Shown piece after piece: positions 26,260 to 35,470 of a stretch of 64,000 nt of DNA. The stretch's first letter is position 1. Each line of letters begins with the position of its first letter. Source of the stretch: CAYFPX01 sp964519895 (GTDB lineage Bacteria; Myxococcota_A; UBA796; CAJQPC01); NCBI GenBank assembly GCA_964519895.1, contig CAZFLE010000004.1, forward strand, positions 82,179-146,178, written 5' to 3'. The position numbers and the translations under genes are program-made. The notes beneath the pieces were generated by a model. The model was not told where the DNA came from. It searched no databases and saw nothing but the letters and a program-made list of their open reading frames with translations.

Positions 26260-26356
26260 GTCGACTCCGGGTGCAGGGGGGCACGGTGTGTACGTCCGAC
26301 GCGCCGAACCCTATCAAGACAGGCTATGAAGCGGCGTTCCCACACGGTCTGAAGCC

Positions 26357-27832
26357 ATGATCCTCCTGAGTCTGCTCACCCTCTCCGGCTGCGAGTCGGA
26401 TGCTGGGGTGACCGAATACGAGACCCCACCCAACGCGTCGATCACCGCGCCGCCCAGCGGCCAGACCTTTGAAGAGGGCGAGACCGTCACCTTCCAGGCG
26501 CTGGTCAGCGACAACCAGACCGCGTCCGAGGATCTGGAGATCATCTGGTCTTCGGACATCGACGACACGCTGTACGAAGGCAACCTGGCCGACGTCGATG
26601 GCTACGTGGAATTCGTGACGGCGAACCTGTCCGACGGCAACCACATCATCACGCTGACCACCGTCGACAGCGACGCTGAAAAGGCCACCGACACCATCGA
26701 GATCTCGGTCACCGACCTGCCCGACGACCCGATCATCGAGATCCTCCGGCCCACGGGGGTGGACTTCGGCGTCGAGGACGAGACCTTCACCTTCAAGGCC
26801 CAGGTCTCCGACGAGCAGGACCCGCCCGGGTACCTGAGCGTGGTGTTGAACAGCTCCTTCGACGGGGACTTCTGCACCCCGGCACCAGCGTCCGATGGGC
26901 TGGTGACCTGTGACACCGAGCTCTCGGTCAACGACAAGGAGCACGTGCTCACCTACACGGTGACCGACGCCGACGGCTACACCGGCAGCCAGACGGCGTA
27001 CTTCTTCGTCTACGCGGCGACCGCCATCGACAACGACGGCGACAACTTCTCCGAGGACCAGGGCGACTGCGACGACGAAGACGATGAGATCTACCCCGGC
27101 GCCGACGAGGTCCTGAATTCCGAGGACGACGACTGCGACAACACGGTGGACGAGGGCACCGCCGGGTTCGACGACGACGGTGACGGCATGTCCGAGCTCG
27201 ATGGCGACTGCGACGACGGCGATCCGCACAGCTACCCGGGCGCGAACGAGAACTGCGACTCGGCGGACAACGACTGCGACACGACGGTCGACGAGGACAC
27301 CGACTGCTACGACGACGACGGGGACGGGTTCACGGAGGATGGTGGGGACTGTGATGACGGCAGTGCAGCCGTCAAGCCCGGCGCGGTCGAGACTTGCGAC
27401 GGCATCGACAACGACTGCAACGGCACCGAAGACGACCAGGGCGCTGTGGGCTGCACGACCTACTACGTCGACGCGGACGGCGACGGATACGGCGACGACT
27501 CGACCAGCGGAGCCTGCTACTGCGATGCCACGGGCTCGTACACCGTCACCAACAACGACGACTGCTACGACGGTGACTCCGCCGCCAGCCCCAGCCAGAC
27601 TGGCTACTTCACCTACGACCGAGGCGACGGCTCCTTCGACTGGGACTGCAACGGCGCCCAGGACAAGAGATACCCCGATGGATTCTCGTGCACGCTCCTG
27701 TGCATCGGCGACGAGACGCCGGGCTGGGAGTCCGGTGTGCCCAGCTGCGGCTCAAAGGGGACGTGGGTCGACTCGTGTCTGGTGCTTTGTGACGTGAACT
27801 CGACGAGCTCGCAGACCCAATCCTGCCGCTGA
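26357..27832 (+). CDS. Lipoprotein with Ig-like domains and MopE-type metal-binding repeats
   Basis: A 491-residue lipoprotein with the short signal MILLSLLTLSG before Cys; no earlier in-frame start exists. Residues about 25-220 form two cadherin/Ig-like beta sandwiches (ASITAPPSGQTFEEGETVTF; IEILRPTGVDFGVEDETFTF). Then follow three or four MopE-type repeats of the pattern D.DGDG......DCDD.....PGA.E.CD..DNDCD, expected to bind metal (calcium or copper in known proteins). A Cys-rich C-terminal tail ends the protein. Probably a surface or outer-membrane protein. Confidence 0.82.
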   Translation: MILLSLLTLSGCESDAGVTEYETPPNASITAPPSGQTFEEGETVTFQALVSDNQTASEDLEIIWSSDIDDTLYEGNLADVDGYVEFVTANLSDGNHIITLTTVDSDAEKATDTIEISVTDLPDDPIIEILRPTGVDFGVEDETFTFKAQVSDEQDPPGYLSVVLNSSFDGDFCTPAPASDGLVTCDTELSVNDKEHVLTYTVTDADGYTGSQTAYFFVYAATAIDNDGDNFSEDQGDCDDEDDEIYPGADEVLNSEDDDCDNTVDEGTAGFDDDGDGMSELDGDCDDGDPHSYPGANENCDSADNDCDTTVDEDTDCYDDDGDGFTEDGGDCDDGSAAVKPGAVETCDGIDNDCNGTEDDQGAVGCTTYYVDADGDGYGDDSTSGACYCDATGSYTVTNNDDCYDGDSAASPSQTGYFTYDRGDGSFDWDCNGAQDKRYPDGFSCTLLCIGDETPGWESGVPSCGSKGTWVDSCLVLCDVNSTSSQTQSCR

Positions 27833-27845
27833 CCCTTTGGCGCGC

Positions 27846-29825
27846 CTACCAGCCCGACCCGAAGAAGAAGTAGACCGCGCCTGATTCTTCGGCGACCGTC
27901 GCGTCATCGCGGGCGGAGAGCCCGACGTCCTGCCACCCATCGCCGTCGAGGTCACCCAGGGCGAACATCGGATAGCCGAGGCCGGAGTCGGTCCCGGTAC
28001 CCGTGACAGTCGCGATCGCCTGGTCTTGGAGCAGGGAACCGGACAAGGGGCCGCGGAAGAGGTGGACTTCTCCGGAAGATCCACCCTCGTGGGCCCCTAC
28101 AAGGACATCCAGCTGCTGATCGCCGTCCAGGTCGGTGCCAATGACCGTGGCACCGAAGAAAGAGAGGGCCTCCTGGCCAAGGACCCTGAACAGCGCCTCA
28201 TCCGGCGAGTGATCCCCTGCCGCCAGGGTGCCATTGAAGCCATAGACCGCGCCTCCAAAATCCGACGAGCCGTCGTTGTCGGCCACCGCACCCATCAGCA
28301 GGTCCGCAAGACCATCGCCGTCCAGGTCCCCAGGGACCGTCAAGGACAATCCGAACAGCCCAAGGTAGGTCTCCCCGGAGATCGTCGAGTCTGCAGCCGC
28401 CGCGACCAGGTCTCCTGCGACAGGGCCATGGAAGATGTAGACGCGACCCTCAAGGCCGAGGGTGACTGTCGTGTTGGCCACCACCACCAGGTCCTCGACC
28501 CCGTCGCCATCGAGGTCCGGTGCCACGTCCATGAAGATCCCAAACGCGTCGCCTGCTGACTCCCCAGTAATGACGGCGTGAGCCTGCGATGAGACGAGGT
28601 GCGTTCCCTCTGCGCCTTCGACCAGGTACACGGAACCAGCCAGCCCTGACGTCGTCGTTCCGAGTGATGCCACAGCCAGCCCGCTGGAGAGTGTGGGCGT
28701 CAGGGAGGAAGTCAGGACGATGCGCCCACCCAGGGCCTGGCCACTGGTGTCACCCAAGATCTGTCCCGCCGCGCTGGCTGCATCCACGCTGCCTTGGATC
28801 TCCTGGGTAAAGACAAGAACCGCTCCTCCATCCTCGGCCCCGTAGTCGCTGTAGGGCGAGTCGATGTAGAGGCGACTCCCGCTCTCGGCGGGGTCCGAGC
28901 ATCCCACGACGGCGCCACCGAAGGAGCCTTGGTCCTCGCTGTCGACGATCTGGTCCAAAGTGTCCGACAAGAGGAGCGTCCCAGGCAGTGGCAGGTCTAC
29001 GCGGAACACGCGCCCTGAGACGCCATCGCCGCTCACGCTGTCCGACGCTGTGATCCAGATTCCGCGGGGCTCTACCTGCTGGCCACAGTCGGCAGCAACG
29101 CGCAGGCCTGCTCGGGCTCCGGGCTCGACCCCAAAGACGGATGCATCCGCGTCGTCCACCAGTAGATCACCGTTCCAGAAACACGCCCCATACGTCCCAT
29201 CACAGTCATCATCCACGCCGTTCTCACAGACCTCCACGGCCCCGGGATTCACCCCGGCATCCCCGTCATCACAGTCTCCGCCTTCGGCGACATAGTCCCC
29301 ACCCGGATCGCACTGGAGCCCGGTCTCCTCTGAGCCGTAGCCGTCACCATCCAGGTCCACGGGCCATGGGGTCTGACCCGCCGCGGTGTCGTCGGCGTCG
29401 TCCGCGAGCCCATCACAGTCCTCGTCGACGTCCAGGTCGTCGCACATCTCCTGGGCTTCGGGGTGCACGCCTGGATCGTCGTCGTCACAGTCCGACACGT
29501 CTGCGACGTACCCGGTCGGTTCCTCGCACTGGACGAGGGTCTGATCGGCCCGCCCAAAGCCATCACCATCCAGGTCGAGGCCCCAGGTGACCCGATCCGT
29601 CGCGTTCTCCCCGTCGACGACCCCATCACAGTCATCGTCGACACCATTGCAGAGCTCGATGGCCCGGGAATGGACCTCGGCATCCTCGTCGTCACAGTCC
29701 CCGCCGCCGTACATCGGCGGCGAGTCGCCGTCGCCGTCTCGGTCCTGCAGGTGAGCCCGGACCGCGAGGTAGTCCTCTTGCCCCGGCCACCCACAGGCGG
29801 CGAACCACATCCACAGAGCCGTCAT
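27846..29825 (-). CDS. Lipoprotein with MopE repeats and FG-GAP (integrin-like) propeller
   Basis: A 659-residue lipoprotein with signal MTALWMWFAA before Cys (forced: no earlier start). Residues 25-225 hold three MopE-type repeats (GGDCDDEDAEVHS...NGVDDDCDG). Residues about 240-659 hold FG-GAP repeats with Ca-binding DLDGDGxxD loops (APDLDGDGVEDLVV, PGDLDGDGLADLLMG, GTDLDGDQQLDVLVG, LGDLDGDGWQDVGLS), the integrin-alpha type seven-bladed propeller. Surface-exposed binding or adhesion is the usual role. Codon use is noticeably less GC-rich than in neighbours (many AAG/ATG/TCT-type codons by eye), perhaps a sign of transfer. Confidence 0.82.
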   Translation of the reverse strand: MTALWMWFAACGWPGQEDYLAVRAHLQDRDGDGDSPPMYGGGDCDDEDAEVHSRAIELCNGVDDDCDGVVDGENATDRVTWGLDLDGDGFGRADQTLVQCEEPTGYVADVSDCDDDDPGVHPEAQEMCDDLDVDEDCDGLADDADDTAAGQTPWPVDLDGDGYGSEETGLQCDPGGDYVAEGGDCDDGDAGVNPGAVEVCENGVDDDCDGTYGACFWNGDLLVDDADASVFGVEPGARAGLRVAADCGQQVEPRGIWITASDSVSGDGVSGRVFRVDLPLPGTLLLSDTLDQIVDSEDQGSFGGAVVGCSDPAESGSRLYIDSPYSDYGAEDGGAVLVFTQEIQGSVDAASAAGQILGDTSGQALGGRIVLTSSLTPTLSSGLAVASLGTTTSGLAGSVYLVEGAEGTHLVSSQAHAVITGESAGDAFGIFMDVAPDLDGDGVEDLVVVANTTVTLGLEGRVYIFHGPVAGDLVAAAADSTISGETYLGLFGLSLTVPGDLDGDGLADLLMGAVADNDGSSDFGGAVYGFNGTLAAGDHSPDEALFRVLGQEALSFFGATVIGTDLDGDQQLDVLVGAHEGGSSGEVHLFRGPLSGSLLQDQAIATVTGTGTDSGLGYPMFALGDLDGDGWQDVGLSARDDATVAEESGAVYFFFGSGW

Positions 29826-29834
29826 CTCCGGACT

Positions 29835-30446
29835 CTACCGCCCTTCGGGATCCACCATCCGCGCCAGCATCTTCAGCGGCTCGATCACCTTTCGCTGCCG
29901 GTGCTCCGCCTCGTAGATCCGGGTGACCCCCAGCCCGATCAGCGTGGCAAAGGCAAAGGCCACGGCGACCTTGTAGTAGGGGTCCTCTCGCTCCGGCGGC
30001 GGGAACATGTCCTCGCGCACGCTCGCCGCGTTCTGGTCGAAGGCGCGGGTGACCTGGCGGACCTTTTCCAGCAGGACCGGGTCGGTCCGGGCCGCGACGA
30101 TGAGCTCCAGCCAAGCGTAGAAGGTGTCACCCGAGAGCTTGGTCCACAGCAGCTCGATGGCCTCGGCGGCGCGGTCCTCGGCGTCGAGAGACAGCCCGGC
30201 GAAGCTCTCCTGGTACTCGGCGATCTGCTTGTCGAACACGAAGTCGACCGCCGCGGTGACCAGATCGGCCTTGGTCGGGAAGTGATGGAGCAGCGCCCCC
30301 CGGGACACCCCGGAACGACGCAGGACCTCGGGGGTCGAGGTCCGGGCATAGCCGAGCTCCACCAGGGCGTCGAAGGTGGCCTGGAGCAGGCGCTCCCGGG
30401 TGGCCGCGGTGCGCTCTTCCTGGGTCCGGCGGCGAGGGGTGGACAT
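29835..30446 (-). CDS. TetR-family transcriptional regulator
   Basis: A 203-residue regulator with an N-terminal HTH (residues about 15-60: TRERLLQATFDALVELGYAR, then TPEVLRRSGVSRGALLHHFP), the standard TetR fold, and a helical ligand-binding domain. A hydrophobic stretch near residues 165-180 is buried or membrane-facing. It starts 157 bp from the divergent diguanylate cyclase gene, which is its most likely target. Confidence 0.88.
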   Translation of the reverse strand: MSTPRRRTQEERTAATRERLLQATFDALVELGYARTSTPEVLRRSGVSRGALLHHFPTKADLVTAAVDFVFDKQIAEYQESFAGLSLDAEDRAAEAIELLWTKLSGDTFYAWLELIVAARTDPVLLEKVRQVTRAFDQNAASVREDMFPPPEREDPYYKVAVAFAFATLIGLGVTRIYEAEHRQRKVIEPLKMLARMVDPEGR

Positions 30447-30497
30447 CTCTGACCCTGTATCCCCCGCAACCAATCTGCCCCCTGAGGGGACTTCCCC

Positions 30498-30510
30498 GTC
30501 ATAGACTGAC
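30498..30510. promoter_or_regulatory. Possible operator in TetR/GGDEF divergent region
   Basis: GTCA-TAGAC-TGAC is a short inverted repeat between the divergent TetR and diguanylate cyclase genes; a second palindrome, CCCC-TGA-GGGG, lies at 30479-30489. TetR proteins bind such dyads, but both are short enough to occur by chance. Confidence 0.22.
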
Positions 30511-30603
30511 AGGAGGGAGCACACAAGACCGCTGCGCACAGGCCCCACCAAGACGGCTTCAGAACACGCCCACGACCTGCTGCCGGCGCGGGAGCTCCCG
30601 CCC

Positions 30604-31716
30604 ATGGGACGGCTGAACCAGCGGTTCCAGGACCCGGCGCTCGAGGCGGCCTTCGTCGCACACCACGCGGGCAAGACCCGCACGATGGGCCGCGCCGCGA
30701 TCGCGCTCGGAGTCGCGCTGTACGCGACCTTTGGGGGGCTCGACGCACTGGTGGCGCCAGCGCATCTGACCCCGCTGTGGACCATCCGGTACGCGGTCGT
30801 CTGTCCGATCGGGGTGGTGCTGTTCGCGCTCAGCTTCAGCGCCTGGGGCCGGGACCGGCTGCAGCTGCTGACCGGCACCCTGGTCACCCTGGCCGGGCTG
30901 GGGGTGGTGGTGATGACGGCCATCGTCGACCCAGCCATCGCCGAGGCCTACTACGTGGGCCTGATCCTGACGGTGATGTTCGGGTTCACGGTCGCCCAGC
31001 TCCGCACCGTGGCCGCCACGCCGATGGCCGGCGTGATCGTGGTTGCCTACGAGTGGGTGGTCTGGGACGCGCTGCCCATGGAGTTGCTGGTCAACAACAA
31101 CTTCTTCCTGCTCACAGGAGTCGTGATCGGGTTCATCGCCTGTTGGGAGCTGGAGCGCTTCCACCGCCGGGACTTCCTCCACCTGCGCCAGATCCGTGAC
31201 CAGCGTGAAGCCCTGGCACTGGCGAACCAGCGGCTGGAGCAAGAAGCCGCGCTGGACCCACTCACCGGCCTCCGGAACCGGCGCCACCTGGAGGACCGGC
31301 TCGAAGACGCGGCGGGGCTGGCCCGCCGCTACGGCATCCCCGCGACGCTGGTGCTCCTGGACCTGGATCACTTCAAGCGGGTCAACGACTCCCTGGGACA
31401 CCCGGTCGGGGACGAGCCGCTGCGGGCCACGGCCCAGGTGCTCTCCAACGCGGTGCGGGACACGGACCTGTTGTTCCGCATCGGCGGCGACGAGTTCCTG
31501 GTGGTCCTGCGGGGCACACCCCTGGACACGGCCCTGGAGGCCCAGATGCGCATGACCGAGCTCCTGGACGAGCTGTTCGCCAGCGGACCCTGGCAGGACC
31601 TGGCCCTCGGGGTCAGCGCTGGGGTGGTGTTGCTGGACCCGGAGCTGAGCGCCGCACAGAACCTCGAGGCGGTCGACCGCTCGCTCTACACGGTCAAGCC
31701 ACCGCAGTCGCGTTGA
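30604..31716 (+). CDS. Membrane diguanylate cyclase
   Basis: A 370-residue protein with six or so membrane helices (about 28-185), a short coiled segment, and a GGDEF domain. The domain begins at DPLTGLRNRRHLEDRL, has the metal and substrate residues (LLDLDHFKRVNDSLGH), GGDEF at 294-298, and an intact inhibitory RxxD site at 285-288. It should make cyclic di-GMP with product inhibition, unlike the GGDEF-EAL protein at 10041. Its stop touches the stop of the convergent lipoprotein gene (TGATCA). Confidence 0.9.
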   Translation: MGRLNQRFQDPALEAAFVAHHAGKTRTMGRAAIALGVALYATFGGLDALVAPAHLTPLWTIRYAVVCPIGVVLFALSFSAWGRDRLQLLTGTLVTLAGLGVVVMTAIVDPAIAEAYYVGLILTVMFGFTVAQLRTVAATPMAGVIVVAYEWVVWDALPMELLVNNNFFLLTGVVIGFIACWELERFHRRDFLHLRQIRDQREALALANQRLEQEAALDPLTGLRNRRHLEDRLEDAAGLARRYGIPATLVLLDLDHFKRVNDSLGHPVGDEPLRATAQVLSNAVRDTDLLFRIGGDEFLVVLRGTPLDTALEAQMRMTELLDELFASGPWQDLALGVSAGVVLLDPELSAAQNLEAVDRSLYTVKPPQSR

Positions 31717-32286
31717 TCAAGGCGGCTGCTGCTTGTCCGACGGCCCGATGCTCTCGCCCTTGCCCTTGCCCTGTCCGCCAGGACCGCCCGGGCCTCCTTG
31801 GCGGGCTCCCTGCTGGGGCCCTCCCTGCCGACCCTGGCCGGCTTGCTGACCGGTGCGGGGGGCCAGCCGAGCACCGCCCATGGGACCGTCGTCCCGGTGC
31901 ATCTGGAAGAGGGAGTCCGACGGCTCGGCCACGCCTTCTTGGGCCTGGAGCTCGTCGATCTCGCCAGCCAGCTCGTCGAGGGCGGCCTGGACCGAACGGC
32001 CGCCGAGCTCGGACTCCGAAGGGTCGTAGCGCACATGGTCCGCCTGACCGATGCCCACCTCCTGCATCTCGGCCACGAGCAGCTCGATCCGGGACAGGCG
32101 GTCGTCCACAGCCTCGAGCTGGCGTCGGGACTCGTCGAGCTCTTCCCGGAGCAGCTCGGTCTCCTGGGCCGTGACCGAGGTGGTGGCCGCCTCGGTCCCC
32201 GGCACCGGGGAGTTCGCGTCGGGCCCTGGGGCGGGGCCGTCGGAGTCGAAGGCACAGGCGGCGAGCAGCAGCAGGACAGCGTTCAT
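31717..32286 (-). CDS. Lipoprotein with coiled coil and Gly/Gln-rich tail
   Basis: A 189-residue protein, signal MNAVLLLLAA before Cys (forced start). A coiled coil at about residues 40-75 (ETELLREELDESRRQLEAVD, then DRLSRIELLVAEMQ) is followed by an acidic helical section. The C-terminal 55 residues are low-complexity Gly/Gln/Pro with basic residues. Function unknown; the layout of a lipid anchor, coiled coil and flexible tail suggests a structural envelope protein. Confidence 0.68.
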   Translation of the reverse strand: MNAVLLLLAACAFDSDGPAPGPDANSPVPGTEAATTSVTAQETELLREELDESRRQLEAVDDRLSRIELLVAEMQEVGIGQADHVRYDPSESELGGRSVQAALDELAGEIDELQAQEGVAEPSDSLFQMHRDDGPMGGARLAPRTGQQAGQGRQGGPQQGARQGGPGGPGGQGKGKGESIGPSDKQQPP

Positions 32287-32338
32287 CCGCAGAGCCTACC
32301 CCGTGCCGGTTACGGCCTAGGGACCGCCGGAGGTGGTG

Positions 32339-34189
32339 ATGTCCTGGTTGTTCCTGATGTTCGCTTGCCAGCCCGAGACCACACCCCTGGGCATCGTGCT
32401 GGCACAGGACGGCGTGACCTATGCGGGCTCGGCGATCATCGACATCACGCCGGTGATCACGGATCTGTTCCACGACGACAACGGCAACCACCTCTTCGAG
32501 GGCTGCATGGACGATCCCGACGCCGAGATCTGCAAGGAGGGCTTCGAGGACGTGGACGGCGACGGCGTGTTCGACGCCGTGTGGATCGGCGGGTTCTCGC
32601 CTTTGAGGCCAGCTCTGGAGGTCCACGATCCCGTCTACGCCCGGGCCACGGTGATCAGTCAGGACGGCGAGTACATCGCGCTCGTCGGGCTGGACCTGGT
32701 CGGGTTGGGCAGCCCCCGGATCTACGACGCCAAGACCCGCCTGGGCGCTTCGGGCTTCGACCCCGACCGGCTGATCGTGGCGTCGAGCCACAACCACCAG
32801 GGGCCGGACACCATGGGGCTCTGGGGCAACCCCTTCAACTTCTCGGATCCGGTGAGCGGCACGGTCCCGGCCTACCAGAACCTGGTCAGCTACGCGATCG
32901 AGTACGCCGTGCGCGAGGCCGCTGCGGACATGCACGCGGTGACCCTGACCGTCGGGGTCGAGCACATGCGCGACCGAAGCCCCTACTTCAATGGGCCGGC
33001 GTTCGGGGGGCGGAACCCCACGTCCCACATGCACGGCATGATCGACGACCACCGGGATCCGGTGGTGGTGAGCGACCAGCTGCTGGTGCTCCAGGGGGTC
33101 GCGGGCAGCGGGACGGTGTTCACCCTGACCAACTGGTCCGGGCACCCAGAGGTCCGCGGTTCGGGCAACAACGCCATCTCGAGCGACTGGGTCGGCGTCA
33201 CCCGCCAAGTGCTCGAGGCCGAGTACGGCGGCGTGGCCATGCACCTGCCCGAGTGCCTGGGCGGCATGATGTCTGCGCTGGGCGGCGACGTGCCGCTGGT
33301 CCAGGACGACGGCACCCACGTCTACCAGACCTGCTCGGCCGAAAACGTGGCCGACGAGACCGACACCGAATGCTTCGGCCTGGCCGATGGCGACGAGCGC
33401 ATCGACTTCGAGGGCCTCCAAGTGCCGGAGTGGGCCGAGCACGACAGCTGGGAGTTCGTGACCAGCCACGGCTGGCACATCGGCGAGGCCGCCATCGACG
33501 CGCTGGCCGGCGGCGAGACCCTGGAGGCGTCGCCGCTGCGGGTGGACCTGGAGAGCTACTACATCCCGATCGAGAACTACGCCTACAACCTGCTGGGGCC
33601 GACGGGGATCTTCGACCTGGGCCTCGAGGACGCGGTGACCGACACCGCACTGTGCCCAGAGGCCGTCAACACCGAGATGGGCTGCCTGGAGACCACCACC
33701 CTGCGCATCCAGCTGGGACCGGTCGGGCTCATCACCGTGCCGGGCGAGCTCCTGCCCGAGCTGGCTTGGGGCTTTCCCGACGACGATCCCCAGTGGGTGA
33801 CAGAGGCCGCTGACCCGACCGCTCGGGGTCCGGGCGCCACGTACTTCCCCCAGCACGACAACGACTGCGACGCCCTGGACTACAGCGAGTGCCAGGTCAC
33901 CGATGAGCTGGGGGACTGCGACTGCCTGAAGGTCCACGCCTGGCCCTACACCCTGAGCCACGATCCCGACATGCCGCCCCTGTTGGACATGCTCGACACC
34001 GAGTACCGGGCGATCATCGGCGCTGCCGACAACTACATGAGCTACATCGTGCCGGAGCCGGACTTCAACTCGGACGTGACCCTGCTGTCGCCATCGGACG
34101 GCGACCACTACGAGGACACGGTCAGCCCGACCGGCCTGTTCGGCACCAAGATCCAGGAGGCCCAGGTCCGCATCAGCGAGCGCTGGTAG
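32339..34189 (+). CDS. Neutral/alkaline ceramidase-like lipoprotein
   Basis: A 616-residue lipoprotein; the ATG has GGAGG five bases upstream, and a stop shortly before limits the start to within six bases. The signal is only MSWLFLMFA. Ceramidase features in order: SAIIDITPVITD at the N terminus, RLIVASSHNHQGPDTMGLWG (zinc His pair), LTNWSGHPEV (zinc His), VPGELLPELAWG (zinc Glu) and NYMSYIVPE (Tyr region). These are the four zinc-site regions of bacterial neutral ceramidase. The nucleophile Ser region is less clear (ECLGGMMSALGG). It probably hydrolyses an N-acyl bond in ceramide or a related lipid at the cell surface. Confidence 0.78.
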   Translation: MSWLFLMFACQPETTPLGIVLAQDGVTYAGSAIIDITPVITDLFHDDNGNHLFEGCMDDPDAEICKEGFEDVDGDGVFDAVWIGGFSPLRPALEVHDPVYARATVISQDGEYIALVGLDLVGLGSPRIYDAKTRLGASGFDPDRLIVASSHNHQGPDTMGLWGNPFNFSDPVSGTVPAYQNLVSYAIEYAVREAAADMHAVTLTVGVEHMRDRSPYFNGPAFGGRNPTSHMHGMIDDHRDPVVVSDQLLVLQGVAGSGTVFTLTNWSGHPEVRGSGNNAISSDWVGVTRQVLEAEYGGVAMHLPECLGGMMSALGGDVPLVQDDGTHVYQTCSAENVADETDTECFGLADGDERIDFEGLQVPEWAEHDSWEFVTSHGWHIGEAAIDALAGGETLEASPLRVDLESYYIPIENYAYNLLGPTGIFDLGLEDAVTDTALCPEAVNTEMGCLETTTLRIQLGPVGLITVPGELLPELAWGFPDDDPQWVTEAADPTARGPGATYFPQHDNDCDALDYSECQVTDELGDCDCLKVHAWPYTLSHDPDMPPLLDMLDTEYRAIIGAADNYMSYIVPEPDFNSDVTLLSPSDGDHYEDTVSPTGLFGTKIQEAQVRISERW

Positions 34190-34250
34190 CCCTTTACAGG
34201 CCCACCTCCCAGCACACCGGGTACCTTGAGATCCTCCCGCGGAGGCCGTG

Positions 34251-35213
34251 ATGTTCTGGTCCGTCCTGATGGCCTGTGGTCCCCAGCTGAGCGCCACCCC
34301 CGAGCCGATCGAGTTCGAGTCGCTGCCGACCCCACCGCCGTCGCTGGCCGGCCTGACACCCGCCGATGGTGAGCTCCACCTGGTGGACCAGGGCCGGACC
34401 GCGGGGGTGAACGCGGGGCTGGCGCTGTCCAGCGACGGACTCTGGGCCCACGCCGGCATGAAGGGCTACACCTGCGACGTCTGGACCCACGACGGCTCGG
34501 TGGCGGCAGATCTGGACTACCCGGGCAACGGCGACGAGGTCATCGACGGCACCGACGATCGGCTGCTGGTCCGCACAGAAGACGGGCTGTTCGTGACCCG
34601 CTTCAACCAGCACACGGCCTCGGGACAGCTGGTCGAGGAGTTCCTGGCCGACGCCCGCCTGGTCGACGGGGGCCTGGCCACCCTGGCCTACGACGGAGAG
34701 GCCTGTCGGGTGGCCTGGTACACCCAGGTCGAAGCGCCCGATCAGACCCTGGCAGTCGACGACAGCTGGTGCGGTGGCGGGGTGATGATGCTCGCCGAGC
34801 GCGACACCGGCACGGTCTGGCTACTTGACGAAGGCCGGCTGATGCACGTGACGCCCCAGGGCGAGCACGTGATCGCGCTGGGTGGGGACCAGCTGGCGTG
34901 GGATCCCGTGCACCGGCAGGCCTGGGTAGGCCGCACGGGCGACGCCGGGATCGCAGCGGTCGATCCGGACGGCGGCTGGACCATGCACGAGACCGCCGGA
35001 CCCGTCAGCGCCCTGTCCAGCCTGGGCCAGGTCGGCGCAGTGGTCGTGGGCAGCGCAGACACCCTGGAGATCCTGTGGGGAGCCGACGGCTCCCTGTGGG
35101 GCACCTATGAAGGCCTGCTGGCGCCGGACACGGTCCTGAGCGCCGACAGCGGCGCCGTCGTGGGCGTCCAGGACGGCACCACCGCGCGGTTCTTCCTGGG
35201 CGAGGTGTTCTGA
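34251..35213 (+). CDS. Propeller-like lipoprotein (paralogue of 24597-25535)
   Basis: A 320-residue lipoprotein with GGAGG-CCGTG-ATG; an in-frame TGA 24 bases upstream forces a start here or at the GTG just before it. The signal MFWSVLMA is only eight residues long before Cys. The body consists of short beta repeats and shares the VAWY...TVWLLDEGRLMHVTPQGEH block with the gene at 24597. Unknown family. Follows the ceramidase-like gene after about 60 bp in the same direction, so it may be cotranscribed. Confidence 0.65.
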   Translation: MFWSVLMACGPQLSATPEPIEFESLPTPPPSLAGLTPADGELHLVDQGRTAGVNAGLALSSDGLWAHAGMKGYTCDVWTHDGSVAADLDYPGNGDEVIDGTDDRLLVRTEDGLFVTRFNQHTASGQLVEEFLADARLVDGGLATLAYDGEACRVAWYTQVEAPDQTLAVDDSWCGGGVMMLAERDTGTVWLLDEGRLMHVTPQGEHVIALGGDQLAWDPVHRQAWVGRTGDAGIAAVDPDGGWTMHETAGPVSALSSLGQVGAVVVGSADTLEILWGADGSLWGTYEGLLAPDTVLSADSGAVVGVQDGTTARFFLGEVF

Positions 35214-35238
35214 TCGGCCGACCCACTGCCCACCGGCC

Positions 35239-35412
35239 CTGATCGCCGACTTCGCCCAGGTGCACCCCCGCACGCTGCGCCGCACGGCAGCCACCTGGGG
35301 CGACGACCTGGGGCGGCTCGCCCGCGTGCTCGACGATCCCCGCTTCTACCTCCTGGACGGGGGAGACCTCCGCGGCCTGGACAGCTGGATCCGCTACCGC
35401 ACCAGACGCTGA
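35239..35412 (+). CDS. Possible 57-residue ORF or gene remnant
   Basis: An open frame without ATG/GTG/TTG start encodes HPRTLRRTAATWGDDLGRLA and DDPRFYLLDGGDLRGLDSWI, a protein-like composition. Only a CTG could start it. It fills the 257-bp space between the paralogous lipoprotein and the degenerate GGDEF gene. It may be a remnant of a lost gene. No family recognised. Confidence 0.2.
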   Translation: MIADFAQVHPRTLRRTAATWGDDLGRLARVLDDPRFYLLDGGDLRGLDSWIRYRTRR

Positions 35413-35470
35413 CCGAATCGCCTTCACTCCCGCCCTCCACCGTCCGACACGGGGACTCCCGGAGGTGCCC

